The notes beneath the pieces were generated by a model. The model did not search any database. It saw only the letters and a program-made list of their open reading frames with translations, and had not been told where the DNA came from. 64,000 nt of DNA from Hygrocybe punicea. Taxonomy: Eukaryota; Basidiomycota; Agaricomycetes; Agaricales; Hygrophoraceae. The translations under genes and the position numbers were made by a program. Positions 33,500 to 46,710 of the stretch are shown one piece after another; the stretch's first letter is position 1, and each line of letters opens with the position of its first letter. The DNA is taken from the NCBI GenBank assembly GCA_963556145.1, contig OY744462.1, forward strand, positions 2,790,001 through 2,854,000, in the 5' to 3' direction.

Positions 33500-34453
33500 T
33501 CGGGTAAGCAACTTCGTACAGACGGTTCATTGATGCTCTTACCGGCTTCTAAAATCTCAAAACAAAATGGGTGTTCCATTCACTGTCATTTGGGGGGATT
33601 TTTACTGCAAGAAGCGTGGCAAGCGTCCACACAGTGACCAATGAAATATCCGGCATTGCCACTTAAAAGCCCTCTGGATCGACAAAATTGGGAGTGCGAT
33701 TGTTAGGTACGTTCTTTTTTTGCTCTTCTTGAATTGAAACAGGAAGGTGACGCCTGACAGGTCTAGTTGGCATGGTGAAAGTGGGAATGACTGGCTCAGA
33801 AGAGGTCATCTCACTGTCAATGTCAAGCAGATGGATGGTTCATCCACTGCTATATCAGCGGCGGAAGCGGGCCTCTGAGTGGCCACCAAGCAGGCCTCTG
33901 AGTGGCCCACTCAGTGGGCCGCTGAATATCTGGAAGCCAGATAATATAAAATTCTGGCTGGGTATCTGGAAGTCAGAAACCGAAGCAAATAATTTATATT
34001 TCCTGATTGATATCTTCCATCCTAATAGTTAATGTATTTTGTAGACAAATAGGATTAATTTTTACAGAATATCAGGTCGGTATCTATGGCTCAGATAGTC
34101 TAAACAATTGAGTTGATTTCCACGTTACGGATATCAGTGGGAATATTTTAAGAATTTGACTAGTTTTCTGTATTGCAAATACCGCTACAAAATAAGGAAA
34201 ACAATAAGAGCGAGAATAATTATACTTTTGAGAAGCACTATTTTGTCTCTAGAAATTGTTTCCAGAAATGTTTATTTTCTGTATAATATCCGTATTGGAG
34301 ATACCAATGAAAATAATTTCAATTTATAAGTCATTATCTAGACATTATTTGAAGTGGAGATATCTTCCCATGTCTCCTGTGTTAGGGTGGCGAGCGGGGT
34401 TATGCACTCTGAAAATGTAACAAGTCAACGTCCGAATGTGTATCTCTCCAAAA
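33500..34453. other. Gene-free stretch
   Basis: Starts with a GTAAGC donor-like site that would belong to the fragment at 19750. A local repeat GGCCTCTGAGTGGCC occurs twice near 33870-33905. From 33940 the DNA is AT-rich with no supported gene. Confidence 0.4.
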
Positions 34454-34620
34454 TAGTGTTGCCACGGCTCGGTCCAAAACCAGCTGATTGAGCCGAGCCA
34501 AAGATTAGCCAAGCCGAGCTGTTGCTCAGCTAATGGTTAAACCTTGGCTTAGCCACGGCTAGCCATTTTTAGCCATTATAAACTTCCAAATTAGGAAATT
34601 TAATAATTTTGAGGTTTTCG
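34454..34620 (+). mobile_element. Truncated hAT-type MITE end
   Basis: TAGTGTTGCCACGGCTCGG opens a stretch with GAGCCGAGCC and TTAGCCA motifs like the complete MITEs at 14941 and 61291. No matching right end was found within several kb. Confidence 0.6.
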
Positions 34621-36792
34621 GTGTGTTTGCTGCCTTGCAGCTTGTTGTCTGGCATTGCCCATGGCTCACAATGTCGCTAGACAGCTGCTGTACTAATGAA
34701 AGATTGGTTTTTGTGTAAAATACAATGTCAATGTTAATGCAAGGGTTTTCCCTGTCTTCTCATGCCCTTTTAACTGGTGCAGAGGGCACGAACATTTTCA
34801 GCTGTCCATTAACATTTCATTGGTCTTGCCACATTACCATGCCCACAACCAACCTATCAACCAACCTATCAACCATCACACCATGGAGCATGTTTGTCAT
34901 CAGCAAAATCATTGGGGTCAATCAAACTCAAAGTTGTACGTACACGACTCATGGGGCATTGACATGTTTGGTGAAAAAGCAAAGCAAAACACAGTGTCGC
35001 TGAGGTCGTGGCCTGGGATTGGGATGGTGATGACGATGAGAGATGGCAGATGGAGAGCAAAGACAACATACCTGCTGGGCTACCGCCAATTGGGATCTTG
35101 AAATAGGGTCTGGGCATGGCTGGGGGTAAGGAAGGGGTGTGGTGCGGGTGTCAAGGATTATATAGGGTGTAGCCAAGTTGATCGCTCCTGCACCAATAAT
35201 GGTGTTGTCTCTAATGGCATGTAGACACTTGATATCCATTAAGTGCACAAGATAAGACGCTGAAAGGAATCATTGCTCACCAAGATTGTCAGCTGCCATT
35301 CTTTTCTTGGACTTGAGACCCAAAACACTCGTAGCAGGCCGAAAAAATGTTGCGTGAAAGCACGTTCGGCCATGAAGGAGGATAGAATGGTCCACATAGG
35401 CTAATCCCATCGAAATTAGACAACATTTTTGTGATGCGTTATTGTTCAACTGATATACCTTGAAAGAACCATGGCCCAGGGCAAATGTCGAAGACATTCT
35501 GCCGAAACAATTGTCAAAAGGAAGAATGTGAACATGTTGCTACATTAGCTACATGCATGTTGACATGCAATCACCAAGTTTGTTGTCAAGAGAACACGTA
35601 AAACATGCCAAGACACCACCAGTGCATGGGGGGATATAAAAAGGTGATGACAAGGAAAAGGTTCGCTGGTGCACAGCACTGGCGAAACAGACAGGGAGAG
35701 AAGGAGGCAAAATGTGGGCCAGACAACAAGATCAGGATAGCACAAAAAAGGGAGATGCAGAGATGACAGAGACAAAACTTTGCTAGTGCTCAGCACTGGC
35801 AAAGTTGGTAGTGAAAGTGGTGAGATAAGATTTTGCTGGTGGTTGAAGTTGAAGAGATTGAAAAGGCTTTGCCCTTACCAGTAGTCAAGTCTCATGGTCA
35901 CATGATTGGGTTAGTTTACGCATCTCATCTAAGTCTTTTCTCTCATCTCCCCTTGATTGAATCATAGGGAGATTTTCTGCCACTGTCAACACTCTCTACT
36001 CTTTGCTGTGGCTGGCTGCTGGCATTGTCTTCCGACTCTTTCCCCACCTTTGGTGCACTGGCTTGTCGCTTCTCTCCTCTCAATTGAATCATAGGGAGAC
36101 TTTGGCTGTGTTATCTATCAATGCCGACCCACACACTGCGGTTCTTATCTGCCATTTCACTGTGGCTGGCGTCGTCTTCTCCCTGCTCTTTGCTTCCCCT
36201 GCTCTGGGTATGTTGACTTATGCCCATGTCTCTTCACGATGGGTTTCTTCATTCTTATTCATATTTTTCACCAAGATCTGCCCATTCGACACCAGGAATA
36301 GATCACAAACTCACCATTGCAACATTGGCTGCAATGTGTCTGCGTGCTGCTGCATTTAGTACCACCTTTTATTTTATTTTAAATCTCTTCACCTTTTCAC
36401 TTCGCCACTGCTGAGACGTGCACATTTTTCTATTGTACTTTTGCCAATATCTGTGTTTCATGTGTATTTCATACATCCGCCATCAAACTCACCTGACACC
36501 TTCTTCTATCTGCATATTCAACCTGTTTACCACATTGTACAGGGGCACAGTCTTGTAGGAATACTAATTGTCAGTAAGGGCATGGTTCATGGCAGGATAA
36601 ACTCATACAATGTATACATGTGTTTGCAATACGTGTTGGTTGAGATGGACCCTTTGCCATGAGGCAACACCATTGGAAATGTAGTAGAGCTATCCATGTC
36701 CAGAGGCCCAGTAAATTGAAAATGATGTTAGTCATCAATCGATATATATTCAGCTATTCAGAGCTAAACTCTGCATAACTCTTTAGACCAAC
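34621..36792. other. Gene-poor stretch
   Basis: Only short frames without motifs. A GCTGGTGCACAGCACTGGCGAA motif recurs in altered form at about 35666 and 35786, and ATTGAATCATAGGGAGA at about 35957 and 36083. I can support no gene. Confidence 0.4.
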
Positions 36793-38779
36793 ATGCCTCC
36801 TTGGCATGCATCCAAAAAGTCCAAGACAACTGCATTTGCAAATGGCACGCTTCAAACATCCTTCTGAATTCAAGGTATATATTTCATTTTTAAACCTGCT
36901 TCTATATGGTACTGACACTCACATACATTTCTAGTACCTCAACCATCCACTGCAACTACTGAACAGATCTGCTGAGACAAGGGAAATGGCAAGGCTGTTG
37001 AAGTAGATCTTGAAGTCGATGCCTTTGGCCCAGGTTTCCTATCAGGTCATGTTGTTCAACCCATTACACCCATGCCAAAAGCAGGGCCTACGATATCACA
37101 TTATTCCCAGCACAAAAGCTAATGATCCAGACAATGTAGAAACAGCTATCGACATATTATTTATGCCATCTCCCTGCTCACACCATTGATACGCAATATG
37201 TAGCTATAAGAAGGGAAATCCTACAACTACTAAAGGTGAAAAGGTGCAAGGAAGCTTCAGAAAGCCTACACTAGTATAGAAAATGAAGGAGAATGAATAG
37301 AAGTGGATGAGAAACTCAAGAGAAGTGCTGCGATCAAAACTGGAGTGGTGCGATCAAAATCAAAGAGTTGCGATAAAATCAAAAGTCGCAGTGAGATCGA
37401 AGGGTCAGACAGTGAGAGAACGTGATGGAATGTGAAGAGAACGGAACTAGGATGAAGGGGGAGCTCTGAGACGATGGGGGAATGACGGTCTGTCTTGATT
37501 CTCTGGGGGTTCTCTGTCTAGTGGCTCATACAGGCAGGTATATAAGCTGTCAGGACAAAGGAAGAGAGATGAAAGGATGATACTAAAAGGAGATATGTGA
37601 GATAAAGGGCATATAGAAGAAAGGATAGGTAGAGAGAACAATAAATGAATATAGAGAACAAAGAGAACAAAGGAAATACTTTGAAGTGCGATGAATAAAT
37701 ATCTCCGAAGTTGCAGAAGATCGCAATAGTCGCGATGTGATTGGAAGGTCAAAGAGTGGTAAGTTGCATCAAATCGCAAGGAATCGCAAAATATATATAA
37801 TCAGAGCTCAGGATGGCTGAGTGCATATCACCGTGGTTGTCGTCAGCAAAGGAAGACACCTGTTACGTCTTCCCCTTGCAAGCAACCCACTCCCAAAAGT
37901 CCAATCATACCTACAAGACATGTCACATTTCAGTTACCGTCGAGTTCTCCTGACGATGATATCTTTTCCCCGTCCACAACCCTCGACTTCACAGCAACCA
38001 CTCTCACTCCCATTTTTTGATCTGGAAAATACTACACCCCCACCAATGTTGCCAGTGTCAATGTCCAGCTCTGGGTCAAAATCCACCCATAACCAATGGC
38101 CACCTGCAGCGAATCCAGCAGCTCCTTCACCGCAAACGGATGGTCCTGCAGGCAACAAGACTTGTCACGTCGCATCAGACGTGTGGACTTTCTTTGAAAA
38201 GAGGGGAAACCAGCAGATTTGTACTTTCTGTAGGTATGTTCTTTCAACAGCCTGGTTATTATATCATGTTTGACGACTTTAATAGGACTATCCATGCAAC
38301 GAATCCGAACCACCAGATTGCGAAATTTAGTATCAAGACATCCACTGGGACTCTTCATTGTTATTTGATGGAGGACCACATGGACATTTGGGTATCCCAT
38401 TGTGATGAGTTCAGGGTCAATATAAAGGTGAAGAGTGCCCAGGCTGCCCTGAATGAATATCGAAAGGGCAAAGGGCAATCAACAGGACCAGCACCACAAG
38501 GACAGACTCCATACTCAAGGGAAGCTTTTGTTGATGTGATCATCCAGTTCATCATTGGGGATGATCAAGTATATTTTTTTATGGTTTTATATTCCTGTAT
38601 TGATGAGATATTATGATTTCAGTCACTCAACGTTGTTGAATCACCGCACCTGCGTGCAATTTTCCTGATGCTTCGAGAGGAACTCCAGGAGTCAGATATT
38701 CCTGGTAGAACCACAATCCATAAATGCATCGAAGAGACACTTCAAGAACATTTAGATCAACTAAGTTGGGACATGCAGG
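36793..38779 (+). pseudogene. hAT-family transposase, N-terminal half (copy 2)
   Basis: ATG at 36793 gives a short exon ending FANGTLQTSF, parallel to FATGALQTSF in the copy at 51838. After an interruption (about 37237-37830), coding resumes with SPIIPTRHVTFQLPSSSPDD, then the zinc-finger region DVWTFFEKRGNQQICTFC (38180), IKTSTGTLHCYLMEDHMDIW, YSREAFVDVIIQFIIGDDQ and ELQESDIPGRTTIHKCIEET. It ends at 38779 at a splice donor next to a Gypsy remnant. The catalytic core and hATC domain are absent. Stops and frame changes mark it as dead. Confidence 0.75.
37237..37830 (-). mobile_element. Possible solo LTR inside hAT copy 2
   Basis: Plus-strand ends TGAAAAGGTGCAAG and GTGCATATCA resemble those of LTR b (TGAAAGGGTGCAC...GCATATCA). 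The interior is rich in GCGATCAAAA motifs. No target duplication is visible (AAGG versus CCGT), so boundaries are uncertain. Confidence 0.4.
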
Positions 38780-41092
38780 TCAGTGTGGCTGCTACCTACT
38801 TTCTGGACAATCTTATTAATGGAGGAACAGCGTAGTTTGCATTCACTAGAGTAGACATTGATCAGGTCACTGCGATACACTTGCACTAGCTGGCCAGATT
38901 TAAATATAACTTCTCTGGGGGCACATTGGAGGACCCTGGCATCGAAAGTCACCTTGCGGTTTGCTGCATGGTCCACGGCACAAGCGTGACAATCTAGCCA
39001 CTGTTGTTCCCCGTAGGCCAGGTAAATTGCTATTGCAGCATCCATGGGTAGTAGAGTGGCTTTGGAGTTGTCTGGGGTTCAGGAGTTCACTGCCAAACCA
39101 AATAGTAACTCGTTTGGGGAAAGGTTTGGTGATGGAAGGATTCTATCAGATAAAGCTTTCACCGCAGCATCCAAATGTTGGGGCCAATTTTTCGGGATGT
39201 CATTGACAGCCATTTGCTTGTATTCATCCTCTCCAAGTCCAGGGGCACACAGTCATTTAAGGGTGCTCAGCAGTATTTGGTTTGATCCTTCTATGAGGCT
39301 GTTGATCCAGGGGGAATATGCAGCTATGACATGGTGTTTAGTTCAGATGCTAGCACAGTAGTTTCACACCACCTCGCAGTCGAAGTGGAAGCCTCCATCA
39401 GTCATGAATACCATGGGTGCGACGAATGTGTGGCTGATTTATTCCAAGCTTTCCACAGTCGCTTTTCCCATCACGGATTTGACCTTGAACGTGAATAGTT
39501 TCCTAGAGAACACGTCAGCGTAGAGGCCTATCTTTGTGTACCCACCTTTTCCCATTTGCATTGAGGTGTAGTCACCCACCAGCAGCTCAAAAAGCTGGCT
39601 CCTGACAATTAGCTGGAGTAGGGCGTGGACATGGGTGGACCTGAAGTTCTTGCACCGTCCGCACTTGCGTATTGCCATTGTTATCGATGCGTCAAGGAAT
39701 GGGGTGCATATTCTGTCCAATAGCTGCATTTTAATTAAGTCGCGTCCCATGTGGGTTTTGTCATGCTCCAATTAGGTGAGTGCCATTGCCTCCACCTTGG
39801 TGATGTACTCCTGATGTGGTGTGGCCCTTGCAGGTGTGGGGTTGCCTAGTTTCTACAGGCATCCCTCCTCAATGAAGAAGTCCCTTGCCTGGTGGGTTGC
39901 ACGCCATTTGTTGCAGTCAGATGGGTTGTTTGGGTTGCCAGTAACGTGTCTATGATCTCAATGAACATGCGCTCATTTTGGAAGCGGTTGCATAGTGATT
40001 GGTGGGTGTCTGAGGTGGCATCAGTTATTGTGAAGAGGTCATAGGTGAGGCTGCATGAGACCTCCCAGTCTGGTGAAACAGACCAGCTGCACCCATCTCC
40101 TGGTATTCTTGGGAGCTCTTCATCCTTGTGGCTGACTGCATCGCCCATGAGGTTCACTCTGCCTAGGATGTGGCAGATGTCAGTTATCTGGTGGGCCAGC
40201 ACCCTGTCTCTCCTGTGTGTGTGGGTAGCATTAAGGTCAGTACTGTTTAGAACATCGTGCAAGGCCTGGCAATCCATCTCCAGTTCAATGGGGAACCCCC
40301 AAATGATGTTGTCGAATTTGTCCAGCGTGAACTTGAGGGCCGCAAATTTGAGCAGGAATGGTTTGTAGTGTTCTTCAGCGGTGGAGGTGCATTTAGAGGC
40401 ATATGTGATGGGGTGTAGGCTCATTATAACTTTGCCACCAGGGTGCATTACACTCATTCTCTGGGAGAGGACTGCTCTGAAACCTTCCTTGCAGCCATCC
40501 GTCGTGACGATGAAGGGTGTTCCATTGAACCGTGGCACCAAGACAACTGGGTTGGAGGTGAGCACTGTCTTCAAGTTGAGAAAACACCTCTTGTGTTTTT
40601 TGGTCCATCTGTTGGCAAGCTTGATGCCTTGCAGCGCTGCATGATGCCTTGCAGCGCTGCATGATGCCTTGCAGCGCTGCATGATATGCTGATTTCCTGG
40701 CATTTTTCAGTATGTTGGCAGAGCATAAGAGGTCAGACAGCAGCTGTGTGAGTTTGGTGTAGCCCTGAATGAGATCCCTGAAGTATCCCGTCAAGCCAAG
40801 GAAACTGGAGAAGATGAGGAGGTCTGGTGGCACCTTCCAATTGACCATGGCGGTGACCTTGGTCTCGTCGGCTTGAACACTGTCAGGTCTGACTTTGGAT
40901 CCTGCAAATATGATCTCTGTCATGAAGAACTTTGACGCTGATAGGGATAGGCCTGTCTCACGGACCCTTTGGAAGAAGCGCCACGTGCACTCTAGCATTT
41001 CATCGAAGTCATCCCCAGCTGTTCCACCATTGTCCACGAAGAGTTTCAGCTGCAAAGTTGTACACTCCTGCAATTTCCATTGCTTTCTAACA
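38780..41092 (-). pseudogene. Ty3/Gypsy pol remnant (RT, RNase H, integrase)
   Basis: Read from 41090 down: reverse transcriptase end LKLFVDNGGTAGDDFDEMLE, SLSASKFFMTEIIFAGSKVR and LTGYFRDLIQGYTKLTQLLS; RNase H with VPRFNGTPFIVTTDGCKEGF, TAEEHYKPFLLKFAALKFTL and FPIELEMDCQALHDVL; the integrase zinc-finger/core region near 39770-39440 (HMGRDLIKMQL, CGRCKNFRSTHVHALLQ, DYTSMQMGKGGYTKIGLYAD); and the C-terminal region with ARVLQCAPREVIFKSGQLVQ to 38780. LTRs, gag and protease are missing and there are many stops. It abuts the hAT copy on one side. Confidence 0.85.
40622..40684. repeat. Three 20-bp tandem repeats in the Gypsy remnant
   Basis: GATGCCTTGCAGCGCTGCAT occurs three times without change, between the RT and RNase H segments. 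The unit contains the palindrome TGCAGCGCTGCA. Confidence 0.9.
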
Positions 41093-41195
41093 TAGTGATG
41101 GTGCCAGGATTCTCATGGCTACTATTTGAAACAAGGGATTATGTCCATGCCCTCAATGCATTATTCCATTATCAAAAACCCACTTAGTTGGCACA

Positions 41196-43605
41196 AAACG
41201 TGACCGAATGGCCAGGACTACATTGGCTCGTATCGATGATCACCAGCACAGACAATCAGTTTCTGCTGCACGAAAGGCTATTTATCAGCATAATTTCGAT
41301 GTTGACAGTGCACCTGTAGAACGCATGCTGAAACCTCAATCTCTTGTGCCTACTTCCATAAGCCATCGCCTGATATAAGAATTACAATATCCATTATTGG
41401 TCTTTTGTAGAATGCTTTTTCTGATCAGCTCTTCAAATTCCTGTTCAACTTTTTCCAGTTATTTGTGGTTGATTTCTTGCACGAAGTTGAACTTGGTGTA
41501 TGGAAGGCCTTGTTCATCCATCTTCTCCAGATTCTAGAGGCTCTTGATGAGAATCTTTTGCACGAACTTGACAGACGGTTAGTTTACCGAAATTCTTATT
41601 GCTCTTCCAATGCCTTATCATGTCTAGTAGCTTTCAGTTGGTACTGACCTTTGGCAGAGATACCATCTGGCGCTTCTCATCCAATACTTCAGAATTAAAG
41701 CAAATGGCAGCCAGAAATTATGAGGATTTCTACAAGTAAGTCATGCCATATTTCCCGACTTTGTTATCTTGCTTGGAGAAGTTGCTAATTATTCAGAAGT
41801 GTGCCATCCCTGTTTTTGAAGGTCTCTTGCCAGAACCACACAACAAAAGAGTCCTTCGACTTTTGTTCACGTTCGCCCACTGGCATGGCCTAGCGAAGTT
41901 GCGGATGCATACCGATTCCATGCTTGCAATACTTGACAACGAAACGACAGTGCTAGGAAATCAACTTCGCGATTTTCAATCAACTACTTGTTCCACTTAT
42001 AAGACCCATGAACTCATGTGTGAGATGAAGGCCAGGGAACACTGGGAAAGTAAGAAAACCGGCTCATCCACCCACTGGCAGATGGCCAGAGGCCGCCGAC
42101 CCAAGGGTTTTAATCTGCAGACTTACAAGGTCCACACATTCAGAGACTATGTATCCACCATAATGCATCTTGGTACTAGTGATTCCTTTACATCAGCAAT
42201 TGTGAGTTATCCACCGATTTCAAGTGCTATAAAATGCCAACTGTCATTTGAACCGCAGGGTGAGCTGGAGCACCGAAATTCCAAATGGAGATTCAAGAGG
42301 ACAAGCAAAAAAAACTTTGTGAGGCAATTAACTCAAATTGAGTGTCGACAAGTGTGGATCAGACTTATTCAAAGGAAGATGGTCAAGCTGTCATCCCCTA
42401 TCATGGGAAGTGAACATGTCTCAAACAATCCTGAGGCCCACCACCACATTGGTATTGCAGAAAATTGTCCACAGCATTTTGGTTTATTTTTATGATCACA
42501 CGATGGCGATCCGGCTGTATCGGTAGGCTCGTCCCATTCAAATAGAATAATCATGTACCAACCACCCAGCAGGACTTCTGGATGAAGCTTAAGAGACATC
42601 TATTATTGCACATCAAAGCTGCACAGGCAGATCTTGATCCATTGTCATCTACTGGCCTCGGAAATGTCTCTGAGACCAATTCCACCACAGATCTTGACAG
42701 ACTTTTCTTCAAAAAAGATTCCATGTATAAGCACAACATCATGAGGCTCAATTACACCACATACGACATACAGCATGCTCAAGATACCATCAACCCCAAC
42801 ACAGATCATAGAGACATTATATTGCTCCCTGCCGAAGATGCCGACACCCCCAATCATCAGTACACGTATGCTCGTGTCCTTGGAATCTACCACATGAATG
42901 TTATATATATTGCATCCAGTGTGTCAAATTTTCAGCCTCAACGAATGGAGTTTCTATGGGTCCAGTGGTTCACAAACACGATCAATGAGCCAGTACAGAG
43001 AAGCTGGGTCAGACAGCAACTTGATTGCTTACAACTTCTACCCGTAAATCATCCGGATGCTTTTGGGTTTGTTGATCCTACCAACGTATTGCGTGGTGCT
43101 CACTTGATGCCCTGCTTTGCAAAAGGAAGACAACATATGAATGGCAAGGGGATCCCAGAGTGTGCTTGGGATTCCCAGGACTGGCATCAATACTATGTGG
43201 GCTGGTGAGTAGTCGTCAAACAAAACAACAAAGTCTTATCCCCCCCCCAGCTTTGTTGACCAAGATATGGTGATGTGCTACCACTGGGGCTTTGCAGTGG
43301 GTCATGTTTATGCTCAGCAGCCATTGGAACCACAAGACGGAAGTGGAGTCAATTCACCTTTCATGAGTAACATAGTGGAAGTTACGAACGATGACTCTGC
43401 AGATGATGAGGTTGACCAATACCAGGAAGAAGATATACCCCACGAGGAGCACAATGTCGGCTCAGATGACGAAAGAGACGTTGACTTCCAGTCCGACTGG
43501 GACAGCAGTGATTCTGAGGACATCGAGGAAGCTTACGATGATGTATATGCTTTGGCATTTGACGAGATGTATGGCGACTTCCAAAACTATGAAGTGTATG
43601 ATTGA
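41196..43605 (+). pseudogene. Plavaka-type transposase, middle to C-terminus
   Basis: Opens with ARTTLARIDDHHQHRQSVSA and VERMLKPQSLVPTSI, then, after an intron, VVDFLHEVELGVWKALFIHL, PVFEGLLPEPHNKRVLRLLF, FNLQTYKVHTFRDYVSTIMH, GELEHRNSKWRFKRTSKKNF, and the C-terminal region LNYTTYDIQHAQDTINPNTD, RMEFLWVQWF and FVDPTNVLRGAHLMPCFAKG, ending in an acidic tail (stop at 43603-43605). The HEVELGVWKALF, GELEHR and YTTYD-QD motifs are those of the fungal Plavaka (CACTA-like) transposases. The N-terminal part is missing, and a Gypsy remnant lies where it should be. The later exons look fairly intact. Confidence 0.72.
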
Positions 43606-43689
43606 TCTGGTCAATACTGATGGGGTATGTTTTTTTATTTCTTTGCTTTATTTTATTCACTCTTACAAACTGCTTACTCGACGTCTTCA

Positions 43690-44530
43690 ATTCCGTTGCC
43701 TCTCAATATAAGTCTCTCGCCATTTTCCCACACCTGCTGACTGCCTGTCATCTATGATGGCCTCGTTACTGCTGTTTGTCCATAAGGTTGTCACTATTGT
43801 AATGTACTTTTTTGTCAGCATGATGAAGTCTAGGATTGAACCTTGATATCTGGGGTCGTCATTGCTTTGATACACAAATAAACCCTCGATCACCAGCCAT
43901 GAAGGATAACGCCCATGAGCGGGGATGTATTCATTGCCATAGACAGAGTTGCGTGTCAGAGATTCTTCTGGTACAGATGATGGGACACTCGGTGGAGGGT
44001 TGACGGACAAAAGGTTTATGATTCTGATTGGCAGACAACTTACGGGCAACAGAAGGAAATGAGAAAAAAGAAGCTTTTCCCTGGGATCAACCCCCATCCA
44101 CCAACCTTTCGCACTGACATGTCCTCTCGTACCATGACGTCCCATTTCAAGAGTAGACTCTGCAACCTGTTTCTGCATGGTCGAAGTCTGGCAAGCACCA
44201 GGATCAGCTGAATACTCATGGTTTTGCGGCATGCTGCACCTGAAAACTTAGGAGAGCAGATTCTCACCCAATTATAAGTCTGTTGGCTCCATTATTTTTG
44301 TTCCTCCATCTGCTCGTCCTCATGTTTTTAACCTGGTTTCTCAAGTATTGGGATTCTTGAAATCTTTGCCACACTGCTGACTCGGCAAATTTTCTTGGGA
44401 CATTGCAGAGAGACATCAATTGGGAATTGTGTCTACACAATTGAGATATGTAGTCCTCAGGTGCCTGTATAGCTTCTGTGATAAAAATATTTATTTTTAA
44501 ACGGGGGATACCAGATTGATGGAGCGACAC
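43690..44530 (-). CDS. Hypothetical gene, weak support
   Basis: Several frames on minus could be exons: INIFITEAIQAPEDYISQLC (44530-44264), then a segment with PEESLTRNSVYGNEYIPAHG and RYPSWLVIEGLFVYQSNDDP (44232-43690). No domain is recognised, and splice sites are not clear. It may be one gene, two fragments or chance. Confidence 0.25.
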
Positions 44531-46710
44531 AGGCTGTCATGCCTGAATGCATTGTTCGCCAGGTTTTTTGGGATGTGGAGGACTCAGTCGCTTGATTGGT
44601 CGAAGCCACGACTCCAACTGCAACGAATTAATTTTAGATATAAATGGTCGGTTTGTTCCTCTGGCCAATTTGGTGATCATTAATGAGATTTATTGGGGTG
44701 CGTGTGTCTCCGATGTGAACATCATTTCAACTGCGGTTGCCCTCCTGCTGGCAACTTTGGTGATAATTGACATTGATTCGACCCCAAACTCCACCAGCTG
44801 TTAATATGTTGCGTTTCTGCAACTCCCCACCCCATAAAACCCCAAACACTATCATCTAACCTTCATGACTCAGACAGCACCGGATGAAAAGGCCTCATGC
44901 AGCTGTCCATCCAGTTAATAAATTGTCTTGATATTGTATTTACACTCAAATAACCACTACTTCTTCACATCATAGCACGAAACGTCAACCGTGATATCAC
45001 CTAAAGTCTACACCTGAAGTTCAACATGGTGATTGCCCTGGCAGCAGTGAGCATCAGAATGAGGTATCACGAAAAAAAACTGACCCAATTCAGAGGCTTC
45101 AAGTATGTCCCCAAAAGCCATTCATTGCCATAACGAACTCTGATGGAGTCCCCCGTCTGCCATAGTCAACATCAGTACACCACGTGTCCGATCAGCTTGA
45201 TCACGTACCTGGAACCGACCATTTGTGGTGGCAGGGGTGGTGGCTGCACGTCAGGCAGGTCATAACAACTAGGATGATTGAATAGGTATACTAGTATAAC
45301 AAATCAGACTCACATTGGGTTTAACTTGCATTCTGTCACATGGTAATAATGGAGGCAAGGAAGCAATTTACAAGTGGGAGTGGTCGTGCAGGAAGAGATG
45401 GGTGAGAGAGGCAGGATAAATGGTGAAGTCAGAGAACTAAAACGGCTTGCTTAGTTGCTATGCGCCCCCACCGCAACACATACAGTGGTTCAGATAAAAG
45501 GGTACACGGTTTAGTTCCATCCCCCACTTAGTTCATCCTGAGACTGTTTATTAGGAAGGGTGTTTCAAAGCAACTACTTCTCCAGGTTTCTTAGAAGTGG
45601 CCTGACACTTTACATTGCTGAGACTCATTACTTGTACTCTGATCTGAAAATGCTAATGCAAGATATTATTCCGAGTCCTAAATTTATTTGGGAGCTCCAT
45701 TTCATCTAAATAAAAAATATGCCATCTATTCTCACAGCAAACACCGAGATTTGTTGTGTTTGCATGCTCACATTAAGTTCCTCGTCACGAGCTCCTTCCC
45801 CGTTGTGCTATTACAATATATATACTATCATCACCCCACACATCAGACAGGCCCAGCTTTCAGCCAGTCACACAATGTCACAGTGGCATATTTGAACACC
45901 TGACCTTCCCACACTACAAGCCTTATAATAGTGGTTCAACACATGTCTCAACCACTATTATAAGGCTCTGAAGTCTTAAAACCACCGATCCGGCCATAAA
46001 TCAGTCTCCACCCTAGCCTCAGTATATAAGTCTTATTAGTAGTTATTAGTAGCGTATACTAGTAATGTAGTAGTGTCCTAAATACGGTAATAACCCGTTT
46101 GGGAACATCAGGTCCGGTCAGGAACAAGGGCGCTGATGGGCTTGGGCTTTCCCGTCACCGTTGCCATGGCCCCGCCCATCACTCACAGGCATTCGCGCTC
46201 GTCGTCGTTGTCGTTGTGCACGACAATTTCACTATCCCGCCGTCTTTTCTTGCGGAGTTTTTTACATATCATAGATATATTCTTATAAATACTGTATATA
46301 GACTAATATACATGAAAATAAACAAAATAAAAGAGAAATACAAGAAATAAAGAATAATGATACATGGGGCACCGCTGACGAACGGGAGGGGTACTCACCT
46401 TCACGGAGGCGCCGGACTGGGTCTGGAATTGATAACGAAGGGTGGTGGAGGGTGGGTGATGAGAGGGATGGACACTGGGGGGCGGGGAATGGTGCATGGA
46501 GAGGGGGGGTGGTGATGGGTGGCGAGGATTGGGCTGGGAATTGAGGCGGATGGTGGAAAAGCGAGGGGGTGGGTGGGGGAGGGCTCCCGGCCCAGAACGA
46601 GCGGCGGGAAGGGGTAAGTACGTGGGGGAAAAGCAGGAGGGGGATGGGTACTCACCTGTACCATTAAGGCCCCCCACGGCCCCCTTTGCATTCCATCATC
46701 GATGAAAACA
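44531..46710. other. Gene-free stretch
   Basis: AT-rich to about 46080, then GC-rich (46380-46680) with low-complexity Pro/His frames on minus that I do not accept as genes. A perfect hairpin is listed separately. Confidence 0.45.
45919..45967. repeat. Perfect hairpin, 18-bp arms
   Basis: AGCCTTATAATAGTGGTT and its exact complement surround a 13-base loop. Could be a small foldback remnant or RNA hairpin. Confidence 0.85.

Noticed and set aside
34725..35250. 92-99 codon frames on both strands
   Set aside because: No motif, no splice support, ordinary composition for non-coding DNA here.
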